A stretch of DNA of 64,000 bases, taken from Hominiventricola filiformis (GTDB lineage Bacteria; Bacillota; Clostridia; Lachnospirales; Lachnospiraceae). Each line of letters begins with the position of its first letter. Within the stretch, counting starts at the first letter, position 1. The translations under genes were made by a program, and so were the position numbers. Where the stretch lies: contig NZ_JAJEPS010000002.1 in assembly GCF_020686965.1 (NCBI RefSeq), forward strand, positions 243,846 through 307,845. The letters are read 5' to 3'. The notes beneath the pieces were generated by a model that saw nothing but the letters and a program-made list of their open reading frames with translations, searched no databases and was not told the origin of the DNA. This document shows positions 36,838 to 45,694 of the stretch, piece by piece.

Positions 36838-39807
36838 CTAATAATTTTTGTAACTCACATTCAAATCTACATTTCCAGATATTCCATCAACAGAGCCTGT
36901 ATTACTATATTGCCACATAGTTACATTTCCTTTTCCAGTATATCCATGGCCCTTATCTAAGCTTCTCCATCTTGCAACCCAAATATCAACATCTTTTAAC
37001 ATGTCCATATCTAAATATTTATTCATCCATTCAATGTTGGTATAAAGTGCAAATTTGTAACCACTTGCTTCAATTACTTTTTTGTAATTCAAAACCATTT
37101 CAGAGCGATATGACTTGGATTTTCCAGAAGTTGCATTTATTATACTTGAATCTTCCAAATCAAGCACTACTGGATAATCAAGTTTTTTGCCATTTAATGC
37201 ATCTATTACTGCATCTGCATTGGCTCTTGCTGAACTTCTACTAGTTATGTAGCTATACTGATACACTCCAACCTTAACTCCGGCCGCACGTGCTTCTTTA
37301 TAATTCTTCTTAAATTTATCATCTACTGTTAAATTTGAAGTCTTTCCTTTCATAATCCGGATCATAGCAAAATCAATGTCATCCTTTTTAACTTTACTCC
37401 AGTTAATATCTCCCTGATGACTTGATACATCTATTCCATATGCTTTTATTTTTTTATCTGTCTTCACTACACCTTTCCAAACACCGTTACTGTCAAATCG
37501 GTTAGTTTTTCCATCTATTTCTATATCTGATGTTGCCATGGAACCATCTGACTGGAAATAATACCATACTGACCCTGACTGCATCCATCCAGTTTTCATG
37601 GATCCATCTGCATTAAAATAGTACCATTTTTCAGAAATTGGCTGCCAACCAGTTTGCATCACTCCATCTTTATTCATATAGTAATATTTACCGCCGACAT
37701 ACACCCAACCAGTCTGCATCACTCCACTACTATTCATATAATAATACTTACCACCAACATTTACCCAACCGGTCTGCATCACTCCATTGGAATTAAAATA
37801 ATAATATTTTCGATCAATCTGTTGCCAACCTGTCAGCCTTACTCCACTATTATTCGTATAGTAGTATGCAGTTCCAATTTTAATCCATCCTTTCTGCATC
37901 ACTCCACTACTATTCATATAATAATACTTGCCACCAACATTTACCCAACCGGTCTGCATCACTCCATTGGAATTAAAATAATAATATTTTCGATCAATCT
38001 GTTGCCAACCTGTCAGCCTTACTCCACTATTATTCGTATAGTAGTATGCAGTTCCAATTTTAATCCATCCTTTCTGCATCACTCCACTACTATTCATATA
38101 ATAATACTTGCCACCAACATTTACCCAACCGGTCTGCATCGCTCCATCATTTCTTAAAAAATAATAGTTTCCAGAAAGCAATAACCAACCGGTCTGCATT
38201 TCTCCGTTATTTTTCAAAAAATAATAGTTATTTTTATCTTTAATCCAGCCTTTCTGCATGGTTCCATCCGTCCCCATGTAATAATACTTGTTGCTTACCT
38301 TTCTCCAGCCTTTACTCATCGCACCATCCGAATCCAGGTAATAATATTTTCCGGATAAATATAACCATCCCGTTTTCATACTATAATCATCGTTAAAATA
38401 GTACCATTTTCCAGCTACATAGTACCATCCTTTTTGTAAATATCCATTTTTATCGGCATAATACTTTATATTATTGTAGTTTCCCCAACCAATAGTCATT
38501 TTTCCAGTTTCATCAAACAAATATGATCTTTTCGAAATTGTAGACAACCCTGTCACTGCTGATCCATCTGATTTAAAGAAATACCAATTTTCTGAAATTG
38601 TTTTCCAGCCTTTTTGCATAACGCCATCATCGCCAAAGAAATAATTCTTCTGTCCAATTTTTGTCAGACCTGTAACCATTTCTCCCGATTCTGCAAAATA
38701 ATACCATTTTTCCCCGTCCTGAAGCCATCCTGATCTCATTGTACCATCTGGATTAAAATAATAACTTGCTTTTCCAATTTTCTGCCAGCCTGTACAACGA
38801 CTTCCATCTTCAAGTAGATAATATTTCTTTCCTTCATATGTCAACCAGCCTGTCATCAGCTTACTATTTTCATCATAATAATACCATTTACCATCTATAT
38901 TCTGCCAGCCTGTCATCCATTCTTCTGCTGAAACGTTAATTTCTATACTATCCTTAACTTCAGATTTTGTCTGGACACTTACTGTTGTAGTTCCTTCAGA
39001 TATTGCCGTAAGCACCCCTTCTGCCGTAATTGTAGCAACATTTTTATTACTGCTACTCCATATCAGTTCCTTATCCTCTGTTGTATCTTCCGGATTAATC
39101 GTGGCTTCAAGCTGTAATATCTGTTTTTTCTTTAAATCCTTTTCTGGCGGAATAATTGTTACCGTATCAATCGGATTAGAAACCATTACTTTGCAAACAG
39201 CTTTTTTATCTCCTGATACTACATTTACATTGGTTGTTCCAGCTGATCTAGCTATTATTTCAGCTGTTCCATTATCTCCTGGAATAACCGAAACAATACT
39301 ATCATCATCTGCATTCCATGCAAAACTTACTTCTGAAGTTATATCTTGTCCATCGACATTAAAAGCTTGTACCTTTAAAGAACCTTTATCTCTTCTTAAT
39401 TGAAGTTTCAAAAGTGCCCTATTATTTTCGAATGCTAATGTATCAATTTCCTTGACAGATACTATTTTATCCTCTTCCTGCTTTTCTGCATTTGTCTCTT
39501 CTACGGTTTCGTTGCTATCCTGTCCATTATTTTCTTCATTATTCTCTACTTCATTAGTTTGCTTTTCAGACTTATTATTTGAATCCACAAAACTATTTTC
39601 ATCTTCACCAGGCTGAGTTTCATCCGACGCATTTTGCGCTTCTGTCGCCTTATCTTCCTTCACTGGAATACTGACATCTAACGATGTCTCTTGCACATCT
39701 CCAGATATATCTTGCGTTTCCGCAGCATATGATATTGACGGAGTTTCTACAAACATCGTTCCGGCCAATGTCAAAGCTAATACTTGAAGTATTATTTTCT
39801 TTTTCAT
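36838..39807 (-). CDS. Secreted choline-binding-type GH25 lysozyme
   Basis: A 989-residue surface protein. A signal peptide (MKKKIILQVLALTLAG...ISYAA) is followed by an acidic, N/E-rich linker (to about residue 110), two bacterial Ig-like (Big_2) domains (about 112-295), and about 23 tandem 20-residue GW repeats of choline-binding/glucan-binding type (about 299-780). A C-terminal GH25 muramidase domain (about 784-989) has GIDVSSHQGDINW, DYPVVLDLEDSS and MWQYSNTGSVDGISG. It probably cleaves peptidoglycan while held on teichoic-type polymer. The nearby lic genes suggest phosphocholine as the ligand. It is divergent from, and shares domains with, the next gene. Confidence 0.93.
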   Translation of the reverse strand: MKKKIILQVLALTLAGTMFVETPSISYAAETQDISGDVQETSLDVSIPVKEDKATEAQNASDETQPGEDENSFVDSNNKSEKQTNEVENNEENNGQDSNETVEETNAEKQEEDKIVSVKEIDTLAFENNRALLKLQLRRDKGSLKVQAFNVDGQDITSEVSFAWNADDDSIVSVIPGDNGTAEIIARSAGTTNVNVVSGDKKAVCKVMVSNPIDTVTIIPPEKDLKKKQILQLEATINPEDTTEDKELIWSSSNKNVATITAEGVLTAISEGTTTVSVQTKSEVKDSIEINVSAEEWMTGWQNIDGKWYYYDENSKLMTGWLTYEGKKYYLLEDGSRCTGWQKIGKASYYFNPDGTMRSGWLQDGEKWYYFAESGEMVTGLTKIGQKNYFFGDDGVMQKGWKTISENWYFFKSDGSAVTGLSTISKRSYLFDETGKMTIGWGNYNNIKYYADKNGYLQKGWYYVAGKWYYFNDDYSMKTGWLYLSGKYYYLDSDGAMSKGWRKVSNKYYYMGTDGTMQKGWIKDKNNYYFLKNNGEMQTGWLLLSGNYYFLRNDGAMQTGWVNVGGKYYYMNSSGVMQKGWIKIGTAYYYTNNSGVRLTGWQQIDRKYYYFNSNGVMQTGWVNVGGKYYYMNSSGVMQKGWIKIGTAYYYTNNSGVRLTGWQQIDRKYYYFNSNGVMQTGWVNVGGKYYYMNSSGVMQTGWVYVGGKYYYMNKDGVMQTGWQPISEKWYYFNADGSMKTGWMQSGSVWYYFQSDGSMATSDIEIDGKTNRFDSNGVWKGVVKTDKKIKAYGIDVSSHQGDINWSKVKKDDIDFAMIRIMKGKTSNLTVDDKFKKNYKEARAAGVKVGVYQYSYITSRSSARANADAVIDALNGKKLDYPVVLDLEDSSIINATSGKSKSYRSEMVLNYKKVIEASGYKFALYTNIEWMNKYLDMDMLKDVDIWVARWRSLDKGHGYTGKGNVTMWQYSNTGSVDGISGNVDLNVSYKNY
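37741..38100 (-). repeat. Nearly perfect 180-bp tandem duplication in the GW repeats
   Basis: The block 37741-37920 and the block 37921-38100 differ at only about one base by eye (position 37750 A versus 37930 G). Each holds three 20-residue repeats (GWVNVGG-, GWIKIGT- and GWQQIDR-type). A third copy starts at 38101 and diverges after about 40 bases. Such identity shows recent expansion by unequal crossing over or slippage. Confidence 0.9.
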
Positions 39808-39867
39808 ATGTTTTCCTTTCCTTTCTAATGTAAGATTTAAAATCCTATCATACTAACTTTGTTGTTT

Positions 39868-39896
39868 ATTATACTTTATAATTTGTTTCTATTCAA
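39868..39896 (-). promoter_or_regulatory. Promoter of the GH25 lysozyme gene
   Basis: TTGAAT at 39896-39891, 17 bases, then TATAAT at 39873-39868 on the minus strand, followed by GAAAGGAAAGGAAAAC before the ATG at 39807. Confidence 0.65.
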
Positions 39897-39911
39897 CTTA
39901 CTGTCTCTTAA

Positions 39912-39940
39912 ATTTTCTTAAGTTTTATTTTTAAGAAAAT
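39912..39940. promoter_or_regulatory. Perfect 10-bp inverted repeat, possible operator
   Basis: ATTTTCTTAA (39912-39921) and TTAAGAAAAT (39931-39940) form a perfect palindrome with a 9-base spacer. It lies between the two divergent promoters and one base upstream of the -35 box of the plus-strand gene, where an activator or repressor could control both genes. It could also be a weak AT-rich hairpin. Confidence 0.45.
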
Positions 39941-39941
39941 A

Positions 39942-39970
39942 TTGTAATTAGCCTTTTTCTTTTCTATAAT
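39942..39970 (+). promoter_or_regulatory. Promoter of the DUF5722-like surface protein gene
   Basis: TTGTAA at 39942-39947, a 17-base spacer and TATAAT at 39965-39970 lie 35 bases ahead of the ATG at 40006. Confidence 0.7.
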
Positions 39971-40005
39971 AGGCACGTATTTTAATTTACTAACGAGGTA
40001 TTTAT

Positions 40006-43000
40006 ATGCATTACAAAATCAAACCCTTTTACAAAAAAATTGCTTTATTGCTCTCTCTCTTTCAATTATTTGAATGCCCGTTAACAACAATCGCATCCAA
40101 TACTATTGATTATGAAGAAAATGAGTCTGTTTCTATCACAGATGAAGAACCCGCTCTACCTACCATTTCCTTAGACTCAACATCACTCACTCTAAAAAAG
40201 GGAGAAACTTTTGAATTGCATGCGACACTTTCAGATTCTGATAGCGAACTTTCATCTTTTTTTTCATGGGAAAGCGAAGACGATTCTATCGTATCAGTAA
40301 ATGACAAAGGTATTGTAACCGCAAATAATATTGGAACCGCTATGATTACTGTTTCTTTTAATGATTTAATCGCACAGTGCTCTGTTACAGTTACCAATCC
40401 AATATCTCAGATACTTTTTGATGAGCCAACCATTTCTCTCCCCATAAATGAACGGACACAACTTACCCCTCACATTTTTCCAGATGACAATGATGAACTT
40501 CCTTCTCTTTCTTGGGAAAGTGATAATGAAAATATTCTTACCGTAGATGATAACGGATTTGTTACTGGAATATCTGCCGGCACCGCTACCGTTACTGTTT
40601 CAAGTGAATATTGTACTGCCTCCTGTGATGTAACTATTTACATTCCTATAGAATCCATTTCCATTATTAATGGCGTGTCCGAACTGAAGCTGCAGCAACA
40701 ACTGAAACTGCAAGCAACAATACTGCCTGAAGATACAACTGAAGATACTTCTATTCTTTGGGAAAGTAGTGATAATAATATAATTTCCATTGATGATTCC
40801 GGCCTCATTACAGCAAAAGCTCCCGGTATTGCAACTATCTCGGCAACTACTACAACCAATCTTAAAGATTCCATCTCTATTGTTGTATCAAAAGAAACAT
40901 TTAAAACTGGATGGATTTTTAAAAACGGAAGCTGGTTTTTCTATGACAACACCGGTTCCATGCAGACTGGATGGTTATATCTTAATAAACATGTTTATTA
41001 CCTTTATTCCGATGGCCGAATGGCAACTGGATGGCTTAAACTAGATAGTAAATGGTATTATTTTCGCTCTGACGGAGCCATGTATACGGGCTGGCTTATA
41101 AACAGCTCTCACAAATACTACTTCAAATCTAATGGCGAAATGCAAATTGGTTGGATCAAAATAGATAATCAATGGTACTACTATGATGAAAACGGAAACA
41201 TAAAGACTGGATGGCTAAACCTCGAAGGCAATTGGTATTATTTGCAGTCTAATGGCATCATGAAAACCGGCTGGCTTAAGCTTGGAAATTCTTGGTATTT
41301 TTTGCAGTCAAATGGAATTATGACAACTAATTGGATCAAATTAGGAAATTTCTGGTACTACATGAAATCTAACGGTTCCATGGCAACCGGATGGTTTATG
41401 ATTGGAAACAATTGGTACTATTTTCAATCTAACGGCTCTATGAAAACCGGATGGCTTAAACTTGGAAATTCCTGGTATTTTTTACAGTCCAATGGCATTA
41501 TGGCAACCAATTGGATTAAATTAGGAGATTTCTGGTACTACATGAAATCTAATGGGTCTATGGCAACCGGATGGCTTATGATTGGAAACAATTGGTACTA
41601 TTTTCAGTCTGACGGTTCTATGAAAACTGGATGGCTTAAACTTGGAAATTCCTGGTATTTCCTTCAACCAAATGGCATTATGGTAACTGGGTGGGTTAAA
41701 TTAGGAACTGTCTGGTACTATTTTAATGAAAGCGGTGTAATGAAAAAAACCTCAACTTCCGGACCTATTATTTTTAGTGCGAATCCTTCACTAAAAATCA
41801 AAAAATGTACAGCCAATGTAATATCCCAAAATGACTGTAGCTTGTCCATCGAAACTACTAGATCTTCTTCTATTGAAAATAAATATAGTACATTCTATCT
41901 TTTAATTTTAAACAGCAATGCTACTGAATTAATTGATTCCATTTCAATAGAATTGTCAAATGGAAGTACCTTAAATTTTAGTTGTAAACTATCATCTGAT
42001 GATAATTTTAAATCTATTTCAATGAACAAATATGCTATTGCTGTTAAATCAAAAGATTCATATGAGATCATTAGTGATTGTCAATTTATAGAAAACCCTG
42101 ATAGCTTTGCATCAAAAGAAATTACTTTTAAAGATAATTATTGGGGCTATTATGAAAATTATAAAATAACATCTAAAAAAGGAATTCAAGGAGTATCAGA
42201 TTCATATACAGAAAATCTTCGTGCCCAACATGTGCTATTAAATGTAGATATTGAAGACCTCGTATGGACCTCTTCTTATCCTGGATATGTGCCATACACT
42301 TATAAAGGAAAAACCTATTACTTTTCAGATCTTCAGGCTTTAAAAAAGACCATTTACGATCTTCATGGATGGGGAAGTTCTGAAGGAAATGCTTACGGTG
42401 AAAAGCATACACGTAATGTAACAATTGTACTTTTACTAAGTTGGAAATATGATGAACTTTCCTATCTCATTCATCCAGATGCCAGAACTAAGGGAACAGC
42501 TTCCTATTATTCTCTTAATATGAAAGATGATACTGCACGTAAGACATATGAAGCACTATTCTGTTACTTAGGCGAGGAGCTTGGACAAATGAAGGAACGT
42601 GTCAACAACTGGACTCTTGGAAACGAGGTTAATAGTTGTAACATATGGAATTATTCTGGAAATATGACTTTTGAAAATTATGTTACTAATTATGCTTTAG
42701 CTTTCCAGTTACTTAATCAAGGTATTAAACGTACTGCAAAAAGTCCGCGGCTTTTCATTTCTCTTGATCATTGTTGGAATACTGCAGATGCTGGTTATAC
42801 CGGAAAGGAATTTTTAGATTATTTTGCAAAGTATATGGATGAAACAGCACCGTGCATGCAATGGAATGTAAATTATCATCCCTATTCTCAGCCTTTAACC
42901 AGAACTGATTTTTGGAAGGATCAATCAAATACAAAAAATACAGTCAACACAAACTATATTTCCATGGAAAACATTCAGGTTTTGACTGACTATCTTTCCC

Positions 43001-43398
43001 ATGTCGAACGGACTTATGGTAAATCTTCTGATTCCATTCGTGTAATCATTGGAGAAATCGGTTTTTCAGGAAAAGGTGGAAATGCCTCTGATGAAAAATA
43101 CCAGGCTGCTGCACTTGGATATGGCTATTACATTGCTATGTTTAATAAACGCATAGATTCTTATATTATCCGTGCTTACTTAGATGCTCCTACCGAGACA
43201 GCATCTGGCCTCTATCTTGGTCTACGGCAAGCCAATTATACACAAACGCAGAAGGAATCCTATTATGTATACCAAAATTTAGATACAAATTCATCTTTGA
43301 AAATCATGAATTCCTATTTAAATTTAATAGGAATTTCCAGCTGGGAAAGTGCAATTTCTGGTTTCGACGCAAGTAAGTTACCTGCTAAAGATTTCTAA
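40006..43398 (+). CDS. Choline-binding-type surface protein with DUF5722-like putative glycosidase domain
   Basis: A 1130-residue secreted protein. It has an N-terminal hydrophobic signal (KKIALLLSLFQLFE), three Big_2-type domains (about residues 45-298) and 14 GW repeats (about 300-580). A beta-rich linker (about 585-715) leads to a C-terminal domain of about 400 residues like DUF5722. Glu874 in WTLGNEVNS and Glu1017 in VIIGEIGFSG match the acid/base and nucleophile positions of clan GH-A TIM-barrel glycosidases (143 residues apart), and NVNYHPYSQP lies between them. A surface-bound glycoside hydrolase is inferred; the substrate is unknown. It is divergent from the GH25 gene and related to it in the Ig-like and GW parts. 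Confidence 0.88.
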   Translation: MHYKIKPFYKKIALLLSLFQLFECPLTTIASNTIDYEENESVSITDEEPALPTISLDSTSLTLKKGETFELHATLSDSDSELSSFFSWESEDDSIVSVNDKGIVTANNIGTAMITVSFNDLIAQCSVTVTNPISQILFDEPTISLPINERTQLTPHIFPDDNDELPSLSWESDNENILTVDDNGFVTGISAGTATVTVSSEYCTASCDVTIYIPIESISIINGVSELKLQQQLKLQATILPEDTTEDTSILWESSDNNIISIDDSGLITAKAPGIATISATTTTNLKDSISIVVSKETFKTGWIFKNGSWFFYDNTGSMQTGWLYLNKHVYYLYSDGRMATGWLKLDSKWYYFRSDGAMYTGWLINSSHKYYFKSNGEMQIGWIKIDNQWYYYDENGNIKTGWLNLEGNWYYLQSNGIMKTGWLKLGNSWYFLQSNGIMTTNWIKLGNFWYYMKSNGSMATGWFMIGNNWYYFQSNGSMKTGWLKLGNSWYFLQSNGIMATNWIKLGDFWYYMKSNGSMATGWLMIGNNWYYFQSDGSMKTGWLKLGNSWYFLQPNGIMVTGWVKLGTVWYYFNESGVMKKTSTSGPIIFSANPSLKIKKCTANVISQNDCSLSIETTRSSSIENKYSTFYLLILNSNATELIDSISIELSNGSTLNFSCKLSSDDNFKSISMNKYAIAVKSKDSYEIISDCQFIENPDSFASKEITFKDNYWGYYENYKITSKKGIQGVSDSYTENLRAQHVLLNVDIEDLVWTSSYPGYVPYTYKGKTYYFSDLQALKKTIYDLHGWGSSEGNAYGEKHTRNVTIVLLLSWKYDELSYLIHPDARTKGTASYYSLNMKDDTARKTYEALFCYLGEELGQMKERVNNWTLGNEVNSCNIWNYSGNMTFENYVTNYALAFQLLNQGIKRTAKSPRLFISLDHCWNTADAGYTGKEFLDYFAKYMDETAPCMQWNVNYHPYSQPLTRTDFWKDQSNTKNTVNTNYISMENIQVLTDYLSHVERTYGKSSDSIRVIIGEIGFSGKGGNASDEKYQAAALGYGYYIAMFNKRIDSYIIRAYLDAPTETASGLYLGLRQANYTQTQKESYYVYQNLDTNSSLKIMNSYLNLIGISSWESAISGFDASKLPAKDF
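41281..41640 (+). repeat. 180-bp (three-module) repeat in the GW region
   Basis: The blocks 41281-41460 and 41461-41640 are close copies, each coding for GWLKLGNSW-, NWIKLG- and GW(F/L)MIGNNW-type modules, with scattered mostly silent changes. The period equals that in the neighbouring lysozyme gene, but the sequence differs and the copies are older. Confidence 0.8.
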
Positions 43399-43404
43399 AA
43401 TTTA

Positions 43405-43446
43405 AGGGCATCCTATTATTTTTACAAACAGGGTGCCCTATCTTTT
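43405..43446 (+). terminator. Terminator between the convergent surface-protein and BCCT genes
   Basis: AGGGCATCCT (43405-43414) pairs with AGGGTGCCCT (43430-43439) with one G-T pair, and ATCTTTTATT follows. It starts 7 bases after the plus-strand stop. On the minus strand the tail after the hairpin is TTAAATTTTAG, so weak use in that direction is possible. Confidence 0.75.
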
Positions 43447-43453
43447 ATTCCAC

Positions 43454-44974
43454 TTATTCTTGTTCTATATATTTCTTAGCATCTTTCATAAAACTTACCG
43501 CAATCATTATAATTACCAAGCCAATTGGAAATGCTGCCACGATACTAACTGACTGCAAATTACTCATAGAACTTTCCGCAAATAGTAACGCAATAGGAAG
43601 TAAAATCAATAAAATACACCACATAAGCTGAATTCCTTTTTTAGGCATTTTTCCATCTTCCAAAATATGGTAACTATAGCAGGAAGCCGTCAATGCAATA
43701 GAATCAAATGAAGTGGCATAAAATGCAATCATCGTCAAGAGTACAACTACCATAATTACAGGTGCACCAGGCATTGTTTTAATAATAGTAACGATCATGC
43801 CATACAAATCTCCATTCTCCAAATACTGCTCAATAAAATCAGCTTTACCGGTCACCTGCATACCCATCGAGTAGTTGCCTAATACGATAAAACTTATCAA
43901 TGTAGACCCTACACCAAATACATATCCACCTAGAATTGTCTGACGTACTGTCCTGCCTCGTGAAATGCTTCCAATAAAGAATGGCGCTGCCACACACCAC
44001 ACCATCCAATAGGCCCAATAATAAATCGTCCATGTCTGCGGGAAACTAGATGTTCTCAATGGATCTGTGAATGTAGACAATTCAATAAAATTCTGAACCA
44101 TTCTTCCAAAAGATGCAAAACCAGTTTCAATAATATATCTTGACTCTCCTCCACACAGCAACACAAAAGCTATCAATCCAAAAAACATGTAAATACAAAT
44201 ATTTGCAAGTTTACTAATTCCCTTAAAACCATGCAATAATGAATACGTATAAACCACACATGTAACCAGAAGAATAATAATATTTATTACCGTACGGCTC
44301 ATTTCAATATGAAACAGTTCTCCAATGATTGCTGCCATGAGCGGTGTGGCTACACTAAATGTGGTTGCTGTTCCAGCCAATAGTGCAAATACAGCCAGCA
44401 AATCAATCAGTCTTCCTGCCCAGCCGTCTGTATACTTACCAAGAATTGGTCTGCAGGCTTCTGAATATTTCTGACGGGTTCTCTTTCTTACATGAAGCAT
44501 AAACCCAAATGCAACAGCTAAGACAAGATAAAATCCCCATGGAATAAAGCTCCAATGAAACAACGGATAAACACCTGCCCAGTCCTGAATACTTCCCATT
44601 TCTGAAATATGCGGATCTGTTGCATATAATACCCATTCTGAAAATGAATAGAATAAAATATCAGCGGCTAATCCACAGGTAAACATCATTGCTCCCCAGG
44701 AAAAAAAGGAATATTTCGGCTTTTCATCCGGTTCGCCCAAAACAATCGTTCCATATTTAGACCCGGCAATATACAATGACAAAATAAAAATACCAAGGCC
44801 AATTACTAAATAGTATGTACCAAATGTATCCCCAAAGAAAAATCGCACCTGACTTAATACTGCATTTGATTGTTCTGGTGCAAAGAAAAATAAAATACAT
44901 AATACAATTACAATTGACAGGGGAACTAAAGTTATCATCCAGTCTATTTTTCCATGCTCATTTTTCGTATTCAC
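43454..44974 (-). CDS. BCCT family transporter, likely choline uptake
   Basis: A 506-residue protein with twelve membrane segments. The family signature is present as TWTIYYWAYWMVWCVAAPFF, near GSISRGRTVRQTILGGYVFG. The start is GTG at 44974, directly after the LicC-like stop and with GGAGGAAAAA as ribosome site. BCCT carriers take up betaine, carnitine or choline. Placement right after choline kinase and CTP:phosphocholine cytidylyltransferase genes points to choline. In pneumococcus this role is played by LicB, a different (DMT-type) family, so this would be a functional swap. Confidence 0.9.
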   Translation of the reverse strand: MNTKNEHGKIDWMITLVPLSIVIVLCILFFFAPEQSNAVLSQVRFFFGDTFGTYYLVIGLGIFILSLYIAGSKYGTIVLGEPDEKPKYSFFSWGAMMFTCGLAADILFYSFSEWVLYATDPHISEMGSIQDWAGVYPLFHWSFIPWGFYLVLAVAFGFMLHVRKRTRQKYSEACRPILGKYTDGWAGRLIDLLAVFALLAGTATTFSVATPLMAAIIGELFHIEMSRTVINIIILLVTCVVYTYSLLHGFKGISKLANICIYMFFGLIAFVLLCGGESRYIIETGFASFGRMVQNFIELSTFTDPLRTSSFPQTWTIYYWAYWMVWCVAAPFFIGSISRGRTVRQTILGGYVFGVGSTLISFIVLGNYSMGMQVTGKADFIEQYLENGDLYGMIVTIIKTMPGAPVIMVVVLLTMIAFYATSFDSIALTASCYSYHILEDGKMPKKGIQLMWCILLILLPIALLFAESSMSNLQSVSIVAAFPIGLVIIMIAVSFMKDAKKYIEQE

Positions 44975-45694
44975 TTATTTTTCCTCCACATATCTTTTAT
45001 AACTGACATCTAATGCGATCAATTCATCTAAATTATCTACTTCTATAATATCTTCTTTTTTCATTGGATAAACTCCCAGCTGGTATTCCTCCGGATAGCA
45101 AAACATTGCCACATCATCCCAATAAATTTGTCGATTTTTCTTCTGTTCAAATTCTATTTCCAGGTGATGTCTTAATTTTTTTCCATCCTCTGCAGTCCAC
45201 CTGGAAATGCTGTACAACTGCCAGCCTTTCTTTCCTCCCGTCCGGCTACAGGATACGACAATTCCATTCTCCACTGTCTGAAGCCACTCATCTGTTTCTC
45301 CGTCAGTCCACACGCTGTTGTACCCGGAACGTTCAAATTCAGGAGTCAGAATTGCCGGATTATAAATCATTTGGTCGCCATCCAGAATCATTGCATTTTT
45401 GATATAGTCTCTTGCCACATAAAGGGAGGAAATATTGTTGCACGTATCATAATACGGATTTTCGATCAGTTTAACACCTGGATATTCTTTTTCAAGTGCC
45501 ATAAATTGTTCTTTCAGATATCCCACTACTATATAAATTTCATTAATCCCATTCTTATGCAGACCATCAATTACTGTATCTATCATTCGAACACCATTTA
45601 CCCTAACTAACGGTTTAGGCGTGTTCAATGTTACAGGATACATCCGTTTTCCAAAGCCTGCTGCCATAATGATTGCTCTTTCCACTCTGTACAT
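44975..45694 (-). CDS. licC: LicC-like CTP:phosphocholine cytidylyltransferase
   Basis: A 239-residue nucleotidyltransferase with RAIIMAAGFGKRMYPVTLNTPKPL (G-x-G-x-R...P-K signature), YIVVGYLKEQF and MILDGDQMIY. It matches the LicC type that makes CDP-choline from phosphocholine. Its ATG follows the stop of the fused LicC-LicA gene without a gap. A second LicC-like domain exists in that fusion, so one of the two may use another phospho-alcohol such as phosphoethanolamine or a polyol phosphate. Confidence 0.85.
   Translation of the reverse strand: MYRVERAIIMAAGFGKRMYPVTLNTPKPLVRVNGVRMIDTVIDGLHKNGINEIYIVVGYLKEQFMALEKEYPGVKLIENPYYDTCNNISSLYVARDYIKNAMILDGDQMIYNPAILTPEFERSGYNSVWTDGETDEWLQTVENGIVVSCSRTGGKKGWQLYSISRWTAEDGKKLRHHLEIEFEQKKNRQIYWDDVAMFCYPEEYQLGVYPMKKEDIIEVDNLDELIALDVSYKRYVEEK

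Noticed and set aside
37654..38157. 167-codon plus-strand open frame opposite the GW repeats
   Set aside because: It is an antisense shadow created by the 60-bp repeat period of the lysozyme gene; no ribosome site and low-complexity product.
37741..38160. CRISPR-like array
   Set aside because: The regular 60/180-bp repeats are coding GW modules without unique spacers.
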